Below are positions 14,325 to 21,518 of a stretch of DNA of 31,111 nucleotides, in pieces (within the stretch, counting starts at the first letter, position 1; the number at the start of each line of letters is the position of its first letter). The notes under the pieces were generated by a model that was given only the letters and a program-made list of their open reading frames with translations, was not told the DNA's origin and ran no database searches. Location: positions 1-31,111 of IMG/VR virus record IMGVR_UViG_3300047157_000007, one strand, 5' to 3'. The DNA is from a virus. A program made the position numbers and the translations under genes.

Positions 14325-14579
14325 ATGAATAATTTTTTTACGCGGGAACAAGTAGCTCAGTTTGGCGCTGTAGTTTGGGATGAGTCACTTACGCAGTGGA
14401 ACCCAAAGAAAACTGACGTTTATCATCACGTTGTTGCGGTTATGAAGGCGGAAGGCGATAACACCTACAGGGCGATGAAGCGGCATTCAAACGGTCAATT
14501 TGAGCTTGTCAGTGGCGAGCGTACTTTTGACGATGCCGTCAATGTTCTAATGAAAATGTTTAGTGATAGAGCCGCATAA
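14325..14579 (+). CDS. Small protein, unknown
   Basis: An 84-residue protein (MNNFFTREQVAQFGAVVWDESLTQWNPKKTDVYHHVVAVMKAEGDNTYRAMKRHSNGQFELVSGERTFDDAVNVLMKMF). Mixed alpha/beta, no recognised motif. It has its own promoter upstream and a terminator that begins inside its last codons, so it may be a single-gene unit. Such short monocistronic early genes in phages often encode host-takeover factors, but nothing here proves that. Confidence 0.68.
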   Translation: MNNFFTREQVAQFGAVVWDESLTQWNPKKTDVYHHVVAVMKAEGDNTYRAMKRHSNGQFELVSGERTFDDAVNVLMKMFSDRAA

Positions 14580-14590
14580 GCGGCCTTTTT
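14571..14590 (+). terminator. Rightward intrinsic terminator overlapping a stop codon
   Basis: GCCGC (14571-14575), loop ATAA and GCGGC (14580-14584) are followed by CTTTTT. The stop codon TAA forms part of the loop, so the gene end and the terminator are fused. Confidence 0.7.
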
Positions 14591-14602
14591 GCTGGGGGGC
14601 AA

Positions 14603-14827
14603 ATGAGCAGTAAGTTTTCAGAGCAAATGACACTGACAGAGGTAGCCGCAGTCATGGGCATATCACGTCAGCGTGTAAAGCAGATCGAAACCGTAGCCTT
14701 AGAGAAGCTACGCAAGAATCCAAAGGTGAGGGGTTTGTATGAAGGAATTATCGACGGACGCTTATGCAGTAATTCTAGTGGGCATGATTTTATTGGTGTT
14801 CATTCTGGGGATAGTAGGGCGCAGTGA
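14603..14827 (+). CDS. Sigma region 4-like DNA-binding protein
   Basis: A 74-residue protein whose first 40 residues, MTLTEVAAVMGISRQRVKQIETVALEKLRKNPKVRGL, copy the region 4 helix-turn-helix of sigma-70 factors (L-T-L-x-E-V-x-x-x-x-G-x-S/T-R-x-R-x-x-Q-I-E-x-x-A-L-x-K-L-R). Region 4 binds the -35 box and the RNA polymerase flap. Regions 2 and 3 are absent, so it is not a working sigma factor, but could act as an anti-sigma-like or DNA-binding modulator. The last 30 residues have the look of an unselected frame and overlap the next gene by 89 bases, so the functional protein may end earlier in relatives. Confidence 0.7.
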   Translation: MSSKFSEQMTLTEVAAVMGISRQRVKQIETVALEKLRKNPKVRGLYEGIIDGRLCSNSSGHDFIGVHSGDSRAQ

Positions 14828-14966
14828 TTACGACGATGCGGTAGCGCAACAGGACATTTACTGCGAATTTGTAGACTTATGGGGGCAAACAAATGGTAGA
14901 GACGGTCATCCTGACTTTAGAGGGATTTACGAAACGGCTTGCACAGATGGACAGCGACGAGATTGA
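14739..14966 (+). CDS. Small membrane protein with conserved soluble tail
   Basis: A 75-residue protein with one N-terminal membrane helix (AYAVILVGMILLVFILGIVG) and a soluble tail (DDAVAQQDIYCEFVDLWGQTNGRDGHPDFRGIYETAC). A tail with the pattern 'Y-C-x-x-V-x-L-W-x-x-x-x-G-x-x-G-x-P-D-x-R-G' is one I know from uncharacterised small phage membrane proteins. GTGAGGGG precedes the ATG. It overlaps the sigma-like gene by 89 bases and the next by 74, so three reading frames are used closely in this stretch. Confidence 0.65.
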   Translation: MKELSTDAYAVILVGMILLVFILGIVGRSDYDDAVAQQDIYCEFVDLWGQTNGRDGHPDFRGIYETACTDGQRRD

Positions 14967-15114
14967 GGACACGATCATCGCAGTCAAAGCCGCACACGCT
15001 ATGGCTAACAGACACAAGGAGGACATGGCGATATTATCTGACTACAGCATAGTGGCACTTAAGGACAACGACGAGCCACCACTAGAAATAGTCAGGTACA
15101 AATTTCCAGCGTAG
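14893..15114 (+). CDS. Small helical protein, unknown
   Basis: A 73-residue protein (MVETVILTLEGFTKRLAQMDSDEIEDTIIAVKAAHAMANRHKEDMAILSDYSIVALKDNDEPPLEIVRYKFPA). Helical first two thirds and a beta-like end. GGGGG lies eight bases before the ATG. Last gene before the terminator at 15124. No family recognised. Confidence 0.6.
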   Translation: MVETVILTLEGFTKRLAQMDSDEIEDTIIAVKAAHAMANRHKEDMAILSDYSIVALKDNDEPPLEIVRYKFPA

Positions 15115-15123
15115 AGACGCATT

Positions 15124-15148
15124 GCCCGCACCTAGCGGGCTTTTTTTT
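15124..15148 (+). terminator. Strong rightward intrinsic terminator
   Basis: GCCCGC (15124-15129), loop ACCTA, GCGGGC (15135-15140), then eight T. It closes the unit of short genes before the packaging genes. Confidence 0.88.
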
Positions 15149-15190
15149 ACCCCAAATAAATGGGCGTTATTTATTGTCCGCACGCTAATC

Positions 15191-15211
15191 GCATATATTG
15201 GTATAATATGC
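15191..15211 (+). promoter_or_regulatory. Extended -10 promoter inside a palindrome
   Basis: TGGTATAAT (15199-15207) is a perfect extended -10. It sits inside an inverted repeat with arms GCATAT (15191-15196) and ATATGC (15206-15211), so a bound dimer would cover the -10 box. This is the promoter for the packaging genes and looks operator-controlled. Confidence 0.7.
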
Positions 15212-15226
15212 CCGGGGGAACACTAT

Positions 15227-15442
15227 ATGTTGCAAACGGTAACTATAGATTGGCGGCCCGTAGTACAGGGCAGTATGCCAAGGAATGAAGGCACTTACCT
15301 CGTCGCATTTGACGACGGGGCAGTGGAGACATACCCCATGTCAGACCAAGACATCAAACGCGGAGAAGTAAGAGACGGGCAAACACATGGCCTCTATTGG
15401 GCCGAAGGCTTACCGTCACCTTTAGACTATGGCGAAGACTAG
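15227..15442 (+). CDS. Small protein preceding the terminase genes
   Basis: A 71-residue protein: MLQTVTIDWRPVVQGSMPRNEGTYLVAFDDGAVETYPMSDQDIKRGEV...YWAEGLPSPLDYGED. The start at 15227 is chosen since it lies just after the promoter with GGGGGAA before it; the longer frame would start upstream of the terminator. The pattern W-x-P-V-xx-G-xx-P-xx-EG-T-Y-L-V is like short beta-barrel DUF551-type proteins (domain found in many phages, function unknown); this is a tentative match. Confidence 0.65.
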   Translation: MLQTVTIDWRPVVQGSMPRNEGTYLVAFDDGAVETYPMSDQDIKRGEVRDGQTHGLYWAEGLPSPLDYGED

Positions 15443-15728
15443 AGCGCAGAAAGTTAGGGCAGTTAACCAGGATGAGCTTCGGGTATTTCTTGCAGAGAAA
15501 AATACCGTCGAGCAAATCATTGATAACATTGAACAAATTGAGAAGCTGAACCCCTCTCAAAATGAGAACTTTGTCAAAGAGCTAAACAAGTACAAGACGG
15601 CAAACGAGCAACGTATCCGATTGCTCAACAAGTACCTGCCTGACCTCAAAGAAGATCTAACAGACCACACTGACTTGCCGCCTATCATCATTAAGCTAGC
15701 AGATGGAACTGACGCGTCCACAATCTGA
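15429..15728 (+). CDS. Candidate small terminase subunit
   Basis: A 99-residue protein that is mostly helical (AKTRAQKVRAVNQDELRVFLAEKNTVEQIIDNIEQIEKLNP... YKTANEQRIRLLNKYLPDLKEDLTDHTD) and ends in a beta-like tail PPIIIKLADGTDAST. Its place directly before TerL, with a 26-base overlap, and the phrase NEQRIRLLNKYLPDLK, which recurs in small terminase and TerS-like proteins, support the call. A DNA-binding HTH at the N-terminus is not obvious, so certainty is moderate. Confidence 0.5.
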   Translation: MAKTRAQKVRAVNQDELRVFLAEKNTVEQIIDNIEQIEKLNPSQNENFVKELNKYKTANEQRIRLLNKYLPDLKEDLTDHTDLPPIIIKLADGTDASTI

Positions 15729-16914
15729 CATCTTCGTATCGCCTGAACGGTTCCGTGTTGTCGTAGCTGGCAGGCGTTTCGGTAAGACATTCCTAAGCAC
15801 CGCAGAGCTACTACATAGGGCATTGCGCAAGCCAGATCAGAACGTGTGGTATGTCGCCCCCACTCACCGCGCGGCTCGTGACATATGTTGGGACATGCTG
15901 ACTCAACAGATACCGCCTGAGTATATTGCTAAGACCAATGAGACGATGCTGAGCATCAACATCAAAAACGGCAGTACAATTTCACTGAAGGGCGCGGAGA
16001 AGCACGACAACCTACGGGGCCGCTCACTAGACTTTGTTGTCCTCGATGAGTTTGCCGACATGCGACCAGAAGCATGGTTTGAGGTCATACGTCCTAGCCT
16101 GTCTGACCGACAAGGTGGTGCGTTATTCATTGGCACACCGAAAGGGCGCAATCACTTTTACGATTTATATGGAAAGGGAGTAGATAGAGATGACGGGTGG
16201 CGTTCATATCAATACACCACGATTGAAGGCGGAAATGTTGCACCGTCAGAAATTGAGTCAGCTAAAGCGGACTTGGACGAACGAACCTTCACGCAAGAAT
16301 ACGAAGCCGCCTTCGTGTCATATGCAGGAATTATTTACTACGGATTCAAGCGAGAAGAATCAGTTGCAAGACATACCGACGATATCGGTGTCATACACGT
16401 AGGCATGGACTTCAACCTCGACCCGATGAGCGCCGTGCTAATGACACGCAAGGGCGACACGCTCCATGTATTCGATGAGATAGTCATGTTTGGTAGCAAC
16501 ACCGATGAGATGGTTGCAGAGCTTCGCGAACGCTACGGAAATGGTACAATAGTGATATACCCTGACCCTGCTTCTCGTCAACGTAAGACAAGCGCAGGTG
16601 GAAGGACAGACTTGTCTATATTGCAAAACGCGGGTTTCGAGGTACGCGTCCGAAACTCACATGCGGCAGTACGGGACAGGATTAACGCGGTAAATAGTCG
16701 GCTACTGTCTAACGATGGCGTCCGACGTTTATACGTTGACCCTAAGTGCAAGAAGGTGATCGAGTCATTGGAACGCCACACCTACAAAGATGGAACGAGC
16801 CAGCCTGAGAAAGACGGCTTTGACCACATGAATGATGCACTTGGCTATGCGGTGGAGTATCTATTCCCAATTAGAAAGGCGAACGCGCCGCAATCCCCGC
16901 AGAGGTGGACGTAA
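15703..16914 (+). CDS. terL: Terminase large subunit
   Basis: A 403-residue packaging motor ATPase and nuclease. Walker A is VVAGRRFGKTF (20-30), Walker B is FVVLDEFAD (111-119) with the catalytic Glu, and a coupling motif GTPKG follows (144-148). The C-terminal RNase H-like nuclease shows GMDFNLDP (234-241), a second acidic site near IYPDP, and DHMNDALGY near the end, giving the metal-binding acids. Length is slightly short but complete for siphoviral TerL. The ATG lies within the end of the gene before. It docks on the portal encoded next. Confidence 0.95.
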   Translation: MELTRPQSDIFVSPERFRVVVAGRRFGKTFLSTAELLHRALRKPDQNVWYVAPTHRAARDICWDMLTQQIPPEYIAKTNETMLSINIKNGSTISLKGAEKHDNLRGRSLDFVVLDEFADMRPEAWFEVIRPSLSDRQGGALFIGTPKGRNHFYDLYGKGVDRDDGWRSYQYTTIEGGNVAPSEIESAKADLDERTFTQEYEAAFVSYAGIIYYGFKREESVARHTDDIGVIHVGMDFNLDPMSAVLMTRKGDTLHVFDEIVMFGSNTDEMVAELRERYGNGTIVIYPDPASRQRKTSAGGRTDLSILQNAGFEVRVRNSHAAVRDRINAVNSRLLSNDGVRRLYVDPKCKKVIESLERHTYKDGTSQPEKDGFDHMNDALGYAVEYLFPIRKANAPQSPQRWT

Positions 16915-18423
16915 ATGTATTACGAAGATATCGAGTACCAGCATCCCGATTATGAAAACAACGTAGACCGATGGGAGTTCTATCTGCGTAGTTACATGGG
17001 TGGGCAAGACTATCGCGATGGCTCGTATCTGACCAGCTACCTCAACGAAGACAAGAACGCCTACAGCCGACGCCTGGCACTGACACCACTAGACAACCAT
17101 TGTCGAAACGTCGTTCACGTCTACAGCTCGTTTTTGTGGCGTGTACCGCCTACGCGTAACTATCAGCAGATGGAAGGCAGTGCCGACCTTAATGCGTTTT
17201 TAAAGGACTCTAACCTCGACGGGCAGAGCTTCAACAGCTTTATGCGTGAGGCGCAGATATGGTCTAGTGTGTACGGCCACGTCTGGATCATGTTAGACAA
17301 GCCACAGTCGACAGCAGGCACACGGGCAGAGGAACTGGCGCAAGAGATACGCCCCTATGTCACGCTGATCACGCCCGAGAATGTCTACGACTGGAAGTAC
17401 GAGCGAATGCCTAGCGGTCGCCATGAGCTGACCTACATGAAGGTGCGCGAGTCAGTAAACCGTATCGACGGTACAACGACCGAGACGTATTTCCGTATCT
17501 GGACCCGGGAAACGATACAGCTTGTTCGCTATCACGGTGACGAGGCACAGGTGGTCGAGACTATCGACAACCCTATCGGCAAGATTCCCGCAGTACACTT
17601 ACCGTCTAACCGATCAGTGGTACGTGGCATTGGCATCAGTGACATTAGCGACGTGGCCTACATGCAACAGGCTATTTATCAAGAGCTGTCTGAGATTGAG
17701 CAACTTATCCGTATCTCTAACCACCCAACACTGGTTAAGACCTACGACACCGATGCGAGCGCAGGCGCAGGCGCTGTAATCAATATCAGTGACGATATGG
17801 ACGGCGCACTCAAGCCGTACCAGATGCAACCGTCAGGCGCTAACCTCGATGCTATCCGTGCCTCGATTACTGACAAAATAGACGCTATTAACCGCATGTC
17901 GCACATGGGCGCAGTACGTGGCACAGAGGCTATCACTCAGTCAGGCGTGGCAATGCAAACAGAGTTCCAGATGCTCAACGCCAAGCTTTCTGAGAAGGCT
18001 GACATCTTAGAGCTAGCCGAAGAACAGTTGTGGCAATTGTGGTGTACGTGGCAGGGGCATCCGTTGCATGAGGTAGAGATCAGCTACCCTGACAGCTTCG
18101 ACATCCGTGACTACGAATCTGAGCTAAACTTCCTACAGAAGACACGCGCCAGTGGCGTTAAGTCGGTCACGTTGTTGCGTGAGATTGACAAGCAGATCGC
18201 CGACCTTGTGCTCGACGACCAAGTGCTTGCACAGGCGCATGAGGAAATCGAGACGGCTACAACAGCGGTCGGTGACTTCACTAAAGAGACGCAGATTTAC
18301 AAGTACCACATCGACAGCGGCTTGGTGACACCTAACGAGGTGCGCGAGAAGATTGGCCTTGATGAGATTGCTGGCGGTGACGTATTGGTCGAGCCAGTGC
18401 AAACAGTAACTGATGGACAGTGA
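16915..18423 (+). CDS. Portal protein
   Basis: A 502-residue protein directly behind TerL, sharing no base (TAA then ATG). It starts MYYEDIEYQHPDYENNVDRWEFYLRSYMGGQDYRDGSYL and contains NVVHVYSSFLWRVPP, WIMLDKPQSTAGTRAEELAQEIRPYVTLITPENVYDWKYE, and AIYQELSEIEQLIRISNHPTLV, followed by a long helical crown region. This is the fold order of DUF4055/SPP1-type portals, twelve of which form the DNA gate at the capsid vertex. Length is normal. Confidence 0.9.
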   Translation: MYYEDIEYQHPDYENNVDRWEFYLRSYMGGQDYRDGSYLTSYLNEDKNAYSRRLALTPLDNHCRNVVHVYSSFLWRVPPTRNYQQMEGSADLNAFLKDSNLDGQSFNSFMREAQIWSSVYGHVWIMLDKPQSTAGTRAEELAQEIRPYVTLITPENVYDWKYERMPSGRHELTYMKVRESVNRIDGTTTETYFRIWTRETIQLVRYHGDEAQVVETIDNPIGKIPAVHLPSNRSVVRGIGISDISDVAYMQQAIYQELSEIEQLIRISNHPTLVKTYDTDASAGAGAVINISDDMDGALKPYQMQPSGANLDAIRASITDKIDAINRMSHMGAVRGTEAITQSGVAMQTEFQMLNAKLSEKADILELAEEQLWQLWCTWQGHPLHEVEISYPDSFDIRDYESELNFLQKTRASGVKSVTLLREIDKQIADLVLDDQVLAQAHEEIETATTAVGDFTKETQIYKYHIDSGLVTPNEVREKIGLDEIAGGDVLVEPVQTVTDGQ

Positions 18424-19153
18424 GGAACTCACACGCGCATTAGAAAGGGCGACCTCTGCACATGAGCGTCGTCTTTTGCGTGCTATGGAGTCATTGCGCT
18501 TAAGGCTTACAGACGCGCTTGCTGGCCTTCCTCTACGTGATGGTGTGTTGTTTGACCTAGATGCCGCACTCGCCCTTAGAGCGCAAATAGACGGCCTTGT
18601 ACGTGATGAGTACCTGACGGTCATTGACGACATTATTCGCGAGTATCCCGACGCCGTAGCACTGACGCAAGAGTTCATGGAGCAGTTCGCCGACTTCCGT
18701 GTACCGCAGTCAGTCATTGGACAGCTTCAGCAGTTTAGCTTTACGGGTCATGAGGCACTGGCTGACGAGTTCGCAGAGGCGCTATATCAGCAGGTGTACA
18801 ACAATACGCTGTCGGGCACGCCATTCTCTGCGAGCTTGTCTGAGCTTAACAACCTGCTAGACGCTGACCTGCAACGATACTCAAAGACCATGCTACATGA
18901 CTCGCTTTTTGAGTTCAGCTCGTCCATACAGCAGGCGGCGGCGGCAGAGGCAGGTATCACTAAGTTTCGATACGAAGGTGATACTATTGAGACGACACGG
19001 CCTTTCTGTCAGAAGCACGTAGGCAAGGAATACACGACAGACGAGATTTATGAGATATGGGATGATAGCTGGGCAGGTAAACGCTCTGGCGATCCGTTCC
19101 GTGTGAGAGGTGGTTACAACTGTCGGCACTGGTGGGTGCCTGTACCTGAATAG
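18413..19153 (+). CDS. Minor head protein, Mu-F/SPP1 gp7-like
   Basis: A 246-residue protein overlapping the portal end by 11 bases. The N-terminal two thirds are helical; the C-terminal part (KFRYEGDTIETTRPFCQKHVGKEYTTDEIYEIWDD...SGDPFRVRGGYNCRHWWVPV) has the Cys/His signature of Phage_Mu_F head morphogenesis proteins: T-R-P-F-C ... H-x-x-x ... GGY-N-C-R-H-x-W. In SPP1 the homologue binds the portal and affects DNA exit. Location fits exactly. Confidence 0.85.
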   Translation: MDSEELTRALERATSAHERRLLRAMESLRLRLTDALAGLPLRDGVLFDLDAALALRAQIDGLVRDEYLTVIDDIIREYPDAVALTQEFMEQFADFRVPQSVIGQLQQFSFTGHEALADEFAEALYQQVYNNTLSGTPFSASLSELNNLLDADLQRYSKTMLHDSLFEFSSSIQQAAAAEAGITKFRYEGDTIETTRPFCQKHVGKEYTTDEIYEIWDDSWAGKRSGDPFRVRGGYNCRHWWVPVPE

Positions 19154-19162
19154 GAGATAGCT

Positions 19163-19213
19163 ATGCCGTACCACAAGAAAGACAAACGCAAGAAAAAGCG
19201 CAAATCACGCTAG
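19163..19213 (+). CDS. 16-residue Lys/Arg-rich micro-protein
   Basis: MPYHKKDKRKKKRKSR, 16 residues of which eleven are Lys or Arg. AGGAG lies seven bases before the ATG, in a gap of 98 bases between head genes, and the extended -10 promoter follows it. Because it is so short, coding is not certain, but the strong ribosome site and the non-random composition argue for it. It could neutralise DNA in the head or bind RNA. Confidence 0.5.
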   Translation: MPYHKKDKRKKKRKSR

Positions 19214-19215
19214 TT

Positions 19216-19224
19216 TGATATAAT
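19216..19224 (+). promoter_or_regulatory. Extended -10 promoter for scaffold and capsid genes
   Basis: TGATATAAT is a perfect extended -10, 28 bases ahead of the scaffold start. It gives the scaffold-capsid pair, the most needed head proteins, a separate promoter. Confidence 0.75.
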
Positions 19225-19251
19225 TAACCCACTCGAAAGAGGATTCGTAAC

Positions 19252-19920
19252 ATGAGCGATGAAATCATGGCAGACGCGGTAACTGAAGCCGCAGTGGAAA
19301 CACCAGAAATTCAGGAAAGTAAGACGTTCACACAAGAGGAACTCGACCGAATAGTGGCCGACCGTGTTGCCCGTACCAAACGGCAATATGACAAGCGACT
19401 AGATGGTATCGACCTTGACGAAGCCCGACAGCTTTTACAACGTCAGCAAGAAGCTGAAATTGAGAAGCAGAAGGAACGCGGAGAGTTCGAGTCGATTCTG
19501 AAGCAGACCGTCGAAAAGAAAGATCAGGAAATTAAGACGTACAAGCAACGTCTCGAAAGCCAGTTAGTCGATGGCGCTTTGCTATCGGCGGCGAGTAGAA
19601 ACAACGCAGTATCGGCAGAGCAAGTTGTGCAGTTAGTACGTGGTGCGGTTCGGCTGTCTGAAGACGGCACAGCAGAGGTTGTAGACTCGAACGGTACACC
19701 ACGATACAACGACAAAGGCGACCCCGTAAGCGTTGATGAGCTTGTTGGTGATTTCTTGACTACAAACCCGCACTTCGTAAAAGCGTCAGTTGGTGGCGCT
19801 GGCTCGCAGGGAGCGGTAGGTGGTTCCACGTCGAAACCTATGTCGGCGGCTGAAATGGAAGCTAACTGGGAAAACGGAGGCAGAGAAGCCTACCGTGCCA
19901 TGATGTTAGCAAATAAATAA
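19252..19920 (+). CDS. Capsid scaffolding protein
   Basis: A 222-residue protein between the promoter and the major capsid gene. It is acidic and helical: TFTQEELDRIVADRVARTKRQYDKRLDGIDLDEARQLLQRQQEAEIEKQKERGEFESILKQTVEKKDQEIKTYKQRLESQLV, followed by a Gly/Ser-rich C-terminus (VGGAGSQGAVGGSTSKPMSAAEMEANWENGG). The 'F-T-Q-E-E-L-D-x-I-V-A-x-R-V-A-R' start is typical for siphoviral scaffolds. It guides capsid assembly and then leaves. Confidence 0.85.
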   Translation: MSDEIMADAVTEAAVETPEIQESKTFTQEELDRIVADRVARTKRQYDKRLDGIDLDEARQLLQRQQEAEIEKQKERGEFESILKQTVEKKDQEIKTYKQRLESQLVDGALLSAASRNNAVSAEQVVQLVRGAVRLSEDGTAEVVDSNGTPRYNDKGDPVSVDELVGDFLTTNPHFVKASVGGAGSQGAVGGSTSKPMSAAEMEANWENGGREAYRAMMLANK

Positions 19921-19945
19921 CCGCTTACTTTAGGAGATTTCACTT

Positions 19946-20779
19946 ATGGCGGCTTCAACTAGTTCAACACTCGACGACCTGTTTGCAAATATCATCATGC
20001 AGGCTCGTTTCACTGCCGAAGAGCAATCGCTCATGGCTGGCCTTATCACTCGTTACGACATCGGCAATGTTGCTGGTACAACTATCCAGGTACCTAAGTA
20101 CCCATCAGTAGCGGCGGCTAACCTGACTGAAGGCACTGATATGTCTTCAAGCACTGTCAGCACTTCTGGCGTCACTGTTACTGTCGGCGAAGTTGGTGCG
20201 CAAGTCGTATTGACTGACGTTGCGGCAATGGGCGCTGGTAACCCTGCACAGGAGCTAGGCACTGTATTGGGTAACGCAATCGCTACTAAGATGGATCAGG
20301 ACATCATCGCTTTGTTTGATGGTCTTTCTGCCTCCTTGGGAGCGGCTGCACAAGAGATCACTGCGGCTGACGTATTCAAGGCTGCGGCTACTCTACGCAA
20401 TGCTAAGGCACCTGGTCAGTACGTAGCGGTATTGCACCCCTACCACGCTTACCAGTTGGCGGCTAACCTGACAAACACATTCGCTAACCCTAACGGTGGC
20501 GACATCCAGAACGAAGCAATGCGCTCTGGCTTTGTTGGCTCATTGGCAGGTATCGACGTATACCAGTCAGCAAACATTACTGTTGACGGTAATGGCGACG
20601 CTAAGGGTGCGGTCTTTGCTCCAGAAGCAATGTGTATTGCTATGAAGCGTGACTTTAACCTTGAGACTCAGCGCGACGCATCACTCCGTGCCTTCGAGCT
20701 TAACGCTACTGCCGTATACGGTGTTGGTGAGCTTGATGACAGCTATGGTGTTGAAATGTTCTTCGACGCTACTCTCTAA
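19946..20779 (+). CDS. Major capsid protein
   Basis: A 277-residue protein of the HK97-like capsid group: MAASTSSTLDDLFANIIMQARFTAEEQSLMAGLITRYDIGNVAGTTIQVPKYP, then VTVTVGEVGAQVVLTDVAAMGAGNPAQELGTVLGNAIATKMDQDI (the long spine helix and P-domain area), and VYQSANITVDGNGDAKGAVFAPEAMCIAMKRDFNLETQRDASLRAFEL near the end. AGGAG precedes the ATG. There is no separate protease gene, so the head probably matures without cleavage. Codons are regular, in line with high expression. Confidence 0.9.
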   Translation: MAASTSSTLDDLFANIIMQARFTAEEQSLMAGLITRYDIGNVAGTTIQVPKYPSVAAANLTEGTDMSSSTVSTSGVTVTVGEVGAQVVLTDVAAMGAGNPAQELGTVLGNAIATKMDQDIIALFDGLSASLGAAAQEITAADVFKAAATLRNAKAPGQYVAVLHPYHAYQLAANLTNTFANPNGGDIQNEAMRSGFVGSLAGIDVYQSANITVDGNGDAKGAVFAPEAMCIAMKRDFNLETQRDASLRAFELNATAVYGVGELDDSYGVEMFFDATL

Positions 20780-20786
20780 GACGTAC

Positions 20787-20807
20787 ACGCCCCTCCGGGG
20801 GCGTTTT
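20787..20807 (+). terminator. Rightward intrinsic terminator after the capsid gene
   Basis: ACGCCCC (20787-20793), loop TCCG, GGGGCGT (20798-20804), then a short T run (TTTT in all). The short T run suggests partial termination that reduces tail gene expression relative to capsid. Confidence 0.75.
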
Positions 20808-20821
20808 ACTCTGAGGATTTT

Positions 20822-21100
20822 ATGGCAGTCAATTATCGTGGTGAAAGGTTTGAAGACTACAACGTGGCAAAGCGTACGCCACGGCATCCGTCTAAGTCTC
20901 ACGCGGTTCTGGCTCGCTACAAAGGTGCAATCAAGCTAGTTAGGTTCGGCGCTCAAGGCGCGAAGACTTACCCACCCAAGGATGGGGAGTCTGCACGCGA
21001 CAAGGCTATGCGATCGGCTTGGTACGCACGACACGAAAAGAATCTACGTAACGCGACGCCATTAGATGCAGTCTATTGGTCCGCCAGAATTAAGTGGTGA
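20822..21100 (+). CDS. Small basic conserved phage protein
   Basis: A 92-residue basic protein: YNVAKRTPRHPSKSHAVLARYKGAIKLVRFGAQGAKTYPPKDGESARDKAMRSAWYARHEKNLRN...DAVYWSARIKW. The pattern 'R-T-P-x-H-P-x-K-S-H-A-V ... K-L-V-R-F-G-x-Q-G ... R-x-x-F/W-x-A-R-H ... YW-x-x-x-x-K-W' is widespread in phages (found near head and packaging genes) and no function is established. It follows the capsid terminator and begins the connector unit. Confidence 0.75.
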   Translation: MAVNYRGERFEDYNVAKRTPRHPSKSHAVLARYKGAIKLVRFGAQGAKTYPPKDGESARDKAMRSAWYARHEKNLRNATPLDAVYWSARIKW

Positions 21101-21104
21101 TTAC

Positions 21105-21518
21105 ATGGCGTTTAGCACTGACAGCAATCTAACCGAATTAGTCCCTGACATCTTAGACTTTGGCATTACTGCGTTCACCGATGAACACGCACGAGCACAG
21201 GCAGATGTTGAGCGTGAGATACGCAATCGCTGGTGGCACCGTAAGGGCATCGCTGGCGAAATGGATGCTAGCTACCTAACAGAGTCACAGTGGACACGCG
21301 CCACTTCTTACCTTGTACTCTGGAAGTACGCATTGCCACAGCTTACCAATTGGGTAGACGACGACCGATTCTTGCAGATGATCGACTTTTATAAGGCGCG
21401 TTATGGTGAGGAACTAGACGCAGTATTCCAGGATGGTGTTGAGTACGACGCAGACGATGACGGCACTGTCACTGACAAGGAAAAGGAAAGCATTCCGCTT
21501 AACCGCCTAGACCGATGA
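21105..21518 (+). CDS. Head-tail connector/adaptor protein
   Basis: A 137-residue acidic helical protein: MAFSTDSNLTELVPDILDFGITAFTDEHARAQADVEREIRNRWWHR..., then TESQWTRATSYLVLWKYALPQLTNWVDDDRFLQMIDFYKARYGEELDAVF. A bundle of helices with W-x-x-A-x-x-Y-xx-L-xx-x-Y-xx-P in the middle is usual for adaptor proteins. The start at 21105 is preferred, since the longer frame from 21066 shadows the gene before. Its stop overlaps the next ATG (ATGA). Confidence 0.72.
   Translation: MAFSTDSNLTELVPDILDFGITAFTDEHARAQADVEREIRNRWWHRKGIAGEMDASYLTESQWTRATSYLVLWKYALPQLTNWVDDDRFLQMIDFYKARYGEELDAVFQDGVEYDADDDGTVTDKEKESIPLNRLDR

Noticed and set aside
18133-18717. A 194-codon minus-strand frame across portal and head protein genes
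   Set aside because: Composition is Ser/Arg/Cys-rich as expected for a shadow frame, with no start signal and two well-supported genes on the other strand.
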